Below, piece by piece: positions 59,704 through 64,000 of a DNA stretch of 64,000 bases. Under the pieces are notes generated by a model that was not told the DNA's origin, did no database searches, and was given only the letters and a program-made list of their open reading frames with translations. Origin of the DNA: Sphaerolaimus hirsutus (Eukaryota; Nematoda; Chromadorea; Monhysterida; Sphaerolaimidae); NCBI GenBank assembly GCA_964036195.1, contig OZ038460.1:17301504-17365503 (forward strand), read 5' to 3'. The first letter of the stretch is position 1. Every line of letters starts with the position of its first letter. The position numbers were made by a program, and so were the translations under genes.

Positions 59704-61063
59704 GGCACACATAAGGCGCCCGACGCGCAATAAAGTGCATGAAATCGTGCACGTGTGCAGAGTTTGTGAAATACTGGTATTTTTTGTAAAGTGTAAGTGC
59801 GATAGTTTACACACTTTCGAGTATTTATACTATTTATTCGAGTAAAATACCGAGGAAAGCGTAAAAAGTGTGAGCGTAAAAATTTACACTTTCCAGTACC
59901 CGGGTATTTCAGCCAGAAAAGCGTAACAAAGTATAAGTGTAGGCGTAAGCATAGGTAAAAAGACCCAGGTACCCAGTTATTTCGGGTATGCATAAATACA
60001 CTTTTGCAACTCTGCGTAAGAGTATGGCGCCTTGTTCGCGTCTTTCGTTCCAATTGAATTTGGCACCTGGTTTTTGCTGTCGTTATCCCAGAAACAAGGG
60101 GAAAAGCACTTCCCGAGCACATGCCGCCGCCAAGTGAAAGGTTCCAGTTGTGCAAAGGCGGGGCTTATGATGAAAATGGGACCGAGTGTGATTGTGATAT
60201 GGAGAATGTCTTGGAGGAACATAAATTCGCATAACTGGCACGGAACTCTAGATACTGTGCTTGCAAAGTAAATATCCGATGTAATTTTAAATATGAGCAC
60301 TTATTGAGAATGCCGCAAGTGGACAAGTGACAAGAAATGTGATAAGTTGTACGAAAGTAAAGTTTTAAATGGTAATGCAAAATCATGTGAAAAATAACAT
60401 GATATGGAACACAAAATTTATTTGTCACTTGACTTTCCGCATAAACTTTTTCACCACTTACTATCTTCCCTGCCATGTGCTATCTATTTGTCCACTTGCG
60501 GAATTGGCACCTGCAATGTTGTCTTGCCAGGATGGTATTGCACAAAAAGTTCATTTATGGACATTTTTGTAAATGGATGAATCGACCATGTAGCTGGCTA
60601 TGTTTATTCCAATGACAAAAGTAAACACTACAGCAATGAGCGCAGTGCAGTGCAGCATAAAAAATGTACTTTGGTATATGCAAATGTGTACACGGATCAA
60701 AAGAACTAGCAGGATTCTTCTTCGGACCTTCGTTCCGGTTTTACAGTGTTCTATATTTCCACACATTAGTGGACATTTTTATAGACATAAAACATGGATA
60801 AATATAAAGACATGTAGCTGTCGTTGTATCCATTTGACCCATGTGTTACCCAGTAACGATACTTTCCTCACTATTTAGGGGTGTAATTGATGTAGACTTC
60901 GCTGACTCTGTCGCATTTAGCAAATCATATCATAGTTTGGGCATTTTAGCAAATCATATCCCTATGATTCAATACGCAAGTATTTACACTTAAGCGTTAA
61001 TGTTATAGGCGCCCGGTCTGAAAGTAAGCGCTTGAAATTGTGCGCCCTACGTTCCAATTGAAT
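59680..61063. mobile_element. Element overlapping the SLC22 3' end
   Basis: Ends GGTGCCAGATTCAATTAAAACG followed by TAGGGC and, inverted, GCCCTACGTTCCAATTGAATTCTGGCCC. The SLC22 stop codon at 59,701 lies in the left terminal repeat. Nested inside are a decayed AAGTGTAAG-type element (59,754-60,018) and a hairpin with CGCAAGTGGACAAGTGACAAG and complement (about 60,310-60,515). Confidence 0.6.
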
Positions 61064-61075
61064 TCTGGCCCAGGG

Positions 61076-61281
61076 TGCAGTCCCAGACCCTGTAAAATGC
61101 CCTGTAAAATGTCAAATGTAATGCTAAGTGTCAAAAGTCAAGTAAAATGTCAAATGTCATGCAAAGTGTCAAAAGTCATGTAAAATGCCCGGTAAAATGG
61201 CAAACGTACGTGAGACTTTTGACACTTTGCATGACACTTGACATTTCACAGGGCAGCTTCCAGGGTACGGGACTGGCACCG
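61076..61281. mobile_element. Family A MITE next to the K2P stop codon
   Basis: Left GGTGCAGTCCCAGACCCTG, right CAGGGTACGGGACTGGCACC. It ends about 12 bases beyond the K2P stop, so it would lie in the 3' UTR. Confidence 0.7.
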
Positions 61282-61292
61282 GGGTGTGGCAG

Positions 61293-63973
61293 TCAGCCCT
61301 CGTAGTCCTCCTCCTCGCCCACGGCCATGATGCCCTGCTGGTCGCCGCTCGCGTCCGCGTCGTCCACGAATCTAAAAGTTTGATTTTACTTTTTTACACG
61401 CAGAATTGTGTGACAATAGTGTTAATGTCAAATGAATATAAAACGTGGGCAACGTCAATTCCCACATAATGTTGGCCTGTCAATTTCAGACGTTTCGTGT
61501 CTGGTGATTAAATCGGCGCAGGACCAATGTTCAAGTGACAATCATCGGTGACAATGTAGACCTGGTGATTAAGTACGGCCCCCGTAAGTTAGCACTGTGT
61601 CTTCATGGGCACTGCAAGGGTTCCGTATGGGGGGTTGGGTTACCCCCAAACGTGCTGTTAAATATCTGTCTTGCGTTTCCATTGTTTGAAGGCAAAAATT
61701 TCATCTTTCAGTTACACGGCAGTTGACAGTTTTTTGTCTGCCCATTTCCATTTTCCAGCAAGTGACAATTAGGGGGGGTTATTCAAGGAAATGCGGTAAA
61801 CAAAACCGCACCTCAAATCGTCACCGCCGGGCACAAAAGGCTGCGTTCTGCGTCTACTGGTGGCCAGTTGCAACAGTTGATGTTGGGCCAGTGCCAATTT
61901 AAAGTCGTCCCTTGAGCGCATCTCTTCGATGTACTGAAGTTGGGGATTTTTTTACGATTTGCATGGTTTTTGAACGGTTTGAAGTCACGAAAAACTACTG
62001 TTATGTGTCTACACATCGATAAAGAGTGCGGGAGTTTTAGTACCTTATTTGCTCGAATAATTCCCCTGGGTTATTATTTTTTCAACAGACTTTTTGACGG
62101 GGGAACTTTTCAACGGGTGAAAAGCGCCTGGCGCTAGCACAAAAAAGAAAAACCTGTATTTTCAACTATAAAATGTCGATTAAATATAAATATCCAAAAA
62201 CCAACATTGATTAGATCCTTGGCCGTGATGTGTTTCATTTCCGGGTGTTCAGTGCGCAAATAATCCATGAAACCAACAAGTGCGGCCAACTCCTCCTTTG
62301 GAATTTTGGGTCGCCTTCTGCGGCGAATTTTCCGCCCAAAATAATGGATCTTCATGAAGATGTATTTCAGTTCTGCGATTTTGAGAAGTTATTTTGAATA
62401 TTGCAGTGTAAATATGGTTGGGTTTTTGAGAGGATTTATGGTAACTCCCAAAAAATAGTGCAAGTTAATGTGAAAATGTCTAGAAGACAACAGTACAGTA
62501 CCGCAGACTGTGCACATTAGTGTCGGCAATCACAAAATATTCCACAAAATTTCACAATTCACAAAAGTACTCGGTTCCAAAATCTGGTTGGCCCAGGGTT
62601 CGGGTTGGTTCGGATCGGTTCGGATCCCAACACTAGATACCGTAAATGCTCTAATAATACAACAGGTCTCCAATAATACGACATCTCCAATAGTGCGACA
62701 GGTTTGGGCACGTTGTGTGAAAATAATCCGACACTCTCCAATAATACGACACTCTTCAATAGTGCGACACCCGAGAAAAAAATAAAAAACATCGTAATGA
62801 TGTCGCAATCTGCGGAAGCCGTGGATTCCGCGCTTTTGGACAATTGTTTTGTTAATGTTGATGTTTAATGGCGATTTAATGGGCGATTGTTGATGTTTAT
62901 TGCTTTACTAAGTCATGCTCACGTTTGAGTTATGTGGACAATGAAGTTGTTGATTTGATGAAAACAATAATGCGACACTCTCTAATAATGCGACATCTCC
63001 AATAGTACGACACCTAAAAATGTGCTGAAAAAAATAGTACGACTGTCGTATTATTAGAGCATTTACGGTATACCGTATTTCCTCGAAATACCCACCCCCC
63101 CTCGTTTAACCCCCCCCTCTCTCGGGACCACTATGAAACAATCACCCCCCGGGGGGTATTTCGAGGAAATACGGTAGGTAGTAAATAAGGCAGCTAAGAA
63201 AGTTAATAAAAAGTAACCCGAGGCTGCCAAATCAGCACACATCGTCAACACTGCCAGTCCAAAAGTGACAAAACAGACAATGTAAACCACAGCTGCCATG
63301 CTGGTGGCTTGCATCTCAGCCATCGTCAAGTTGGCAACCTGCCAAAGAAACATTTTTGGGCCACTTTTAATCAAAATTGAAGAAAAAAAATCAGATTTAC
63401 CAGATTGAAAGCGATAAAAAATGCATCCATCAGAGTGTATTTCTCCTCGAAAAATCGCAGGCACACCGCTCCCAGACCGCAAAATAGCAATAAAATTGTG
63501 GCATTCACCCACAGGGGAAGTTTGCGTTCGGCTTCACGTTTTACTGCGATTTTGATGGTTGCATTGTGAGAATGTTGGAAGAGAGAGATACGACGGGTAG
63601 GAAAATGGGAGACGCCCACGGATTGGGTGTAACTTCCAGTCCCAGACACTGCAAAATGTCAAATGTCAAATGTCATGCAAAGTGTTAAAAGTCAGGTAAG
63701 TATTTTTAGGTGGTATTTTCAGTATTTTTTGACACTTTCCAGAGCATTATCCATGATTTTTGACACTTTGCATGACATTTAACATTTCTCAGGGGATTTT
63801 ACATGACTTTTGACACAATATTTGACATTTTACAGGGTCTGGTACCCAGGTTACCTTTCTTCCTTGCAGCCCTGCGTTTTTTACAAGCCTCACAGGTCCT
63901 TTTGTCGTGCTTTTTCTCCCCATCAGTAGTGGATCCATCTGTCTGCGCCTGTTGTTGCATCGCCAAACTGCAC
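61293..63973 (-). CDS. Two-pore-domain (K2P) potassium channel, C-terminal part
   Basis: K2P channels carry background K+ currents; each subunit has M1-P1-M2-M3-P2-M4. Exons in transcript order: about 63,973-63,855; 63,543-63,401; 63,338-63,218; 62,372-62,206; 61,933-61,812; 61,371-61,293. All join in frame to 249 residues and TGA; M1-P1-M2 lie beyond the window. The first exon is the cytosolic M2-M3 loop with a CEACKKRR motif. Exon 2 is M3 (LPLWVNATILLLFCGLGAV, then RFFEEKYTLMDAFFIAFNL, as in the P2 helix). Exon 3 is M4 (VTFGLAVLTMCADLAAS). Exon 4 gives the post-M4 LKYIFMKIHYFGRKIRRRRR helix. The tail is charged and ends EEEDYEG. The P2 filter TTIGFGD is replaced by ANLTMAE. Confidence 0.9.
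61523..61582 (+). CDS. Possible small plus-strand exon in a K2P intron
   Basis: After CGGCGCAG, the frame reads TNVQVTIIGDNVDLVIKYGP and stops at a good donor, CCCC|GTAAGTTAG. Alternating hydrophobics look coding-like, but it is only about 60 bases and no partner exon or family was found. Chance is quite possible. Confidence 0.2.
62637..63070. mobile_element. TA-flanked MITE, AATAATACGACA family
   Basis: Ends TACCGTAAATGCTCTAATAATACG-like and GTATTATTAGAGCATTTACGGTA. The phrase CCAATAATACGACA is repeated near both ends. It directly abuts the next TACCGTATTTCC element at 63,071. Intronic in K2P. Confidence 0.8.
63071..63175. mobile_element. TA-flanked MITE, CCTCGAAATACCCC family, minimal copy
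   Basis: About 105 bases: TACCGTATTTCCTCGAAATACC directly to GGGGTATTTCGAGGAAATACGGTA with one GGGACCACTATGAAACAATC between. It begins about 40 bases downstream (in K2P sense) of the M4 exon donor. Confidence 0.8.
63630..63848. mobile_element. Family A MITE in a K2P intron
   Basis: Left CCAGTCCCAGACACTG, right CATTTTACAGGGTCTGGTACC. It fills most of the intron between the M2-M3 loop exon and the M3 exon. Confidence 0.7.
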
Positions 63974-64000
63974 CTGAGGGAATTGAATTTTGTGTCTGTG

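Noticed and set aside
59754-60018. Eight-base duplication for this AAGTGTAAG-type element
   Set aside because: The flanking octamers CACGTGTG and CGTAAGAG do not match, so its ends are eroded or rearranged.
1-64000. tRNA, rRNA, CRISPR arrays, bacterial operons or prophage
   Set aside because: I looked for cloverleaf A/B-box patterns, rRNA-like conserved blocks and regular repeat-spacer arrays and saw none. Intron-bearing animal genes exclude a prokaryotic origin.

Overview
The window is a stretch of animal (metazoan) nuclear genome. It has intron-bearing genes with GT-AG boundaries, animal-type families (SMN, SERF, a two-pore potassium channel, an SLC22-type carrier, an LC8-type dynein light chain), a Pao/BEL retrotransposon remnant and very dense short inverted-repeat DNA transposons. 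The phylum cannot be read from the sequence; an invertebrate is the safer guess. One 200-base assembly gap lies at 2766-2965.

Layout. 1-27,444: no gene found; almost every structured stretch is a MITE-like element, often nested. 27,445-28,459 (+): a two-exon SERF gene. 29,952-32,147: a three-level nest, a PIF/Harbinger-like element containing a hAT-like element containing a Pao/BEL pol fragment. 32,339-35,023 (-): a six-exon SMN gene, with a possible opposite-strand exon in one intron. 36,065-40,782 (-, perhaps from 42,990): an LC8-like dynein light chain with a long N-terminal extension. 44,407-44,508 (+): a possible terminal exon of an unknown gene. 44,509-47,753: repeats. 47,754-59,703 (+): a ten-exon SLC22/MFS transporter. 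61,293-63,973 (-): the C-terminal two thirds of a K2P channel whose second selectivity filter is missing; it runs off the right edge.

The exon models were built by hand from conserved motifs. They are supported by reading phase: in SMN, SERF, K2P, LC8-like and most of SLC22, every join keeps the frame. The genes do not form a pathway. SERF beside SMN recalls the SERF1-SMN1 neighbourhood of human chromosome 5q13.

Mobile DNA. At least nine hAT-like families can be delimited because exact or 7/8 eight-base target duplications flank their termini. Their interiors are mostly degenerate iterations of the element's own terminal motif. Other sets are PIF/Harbinger-like (3-base TTA/TAA or ATT/AAT duplications) and TA-flanked elements ending in TACCGTA. 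The most abundant family (GGTGCCAGTCCCAGACCC termini) has a splice-donor-like GTAAAATG and a splice-acceptor-like TTTTACAG inside its inverted ends. One copy interrupts the first coding exon of the SLC22 gene exactly as a frame-preserving intron would, so it is a candidate introner-like element.
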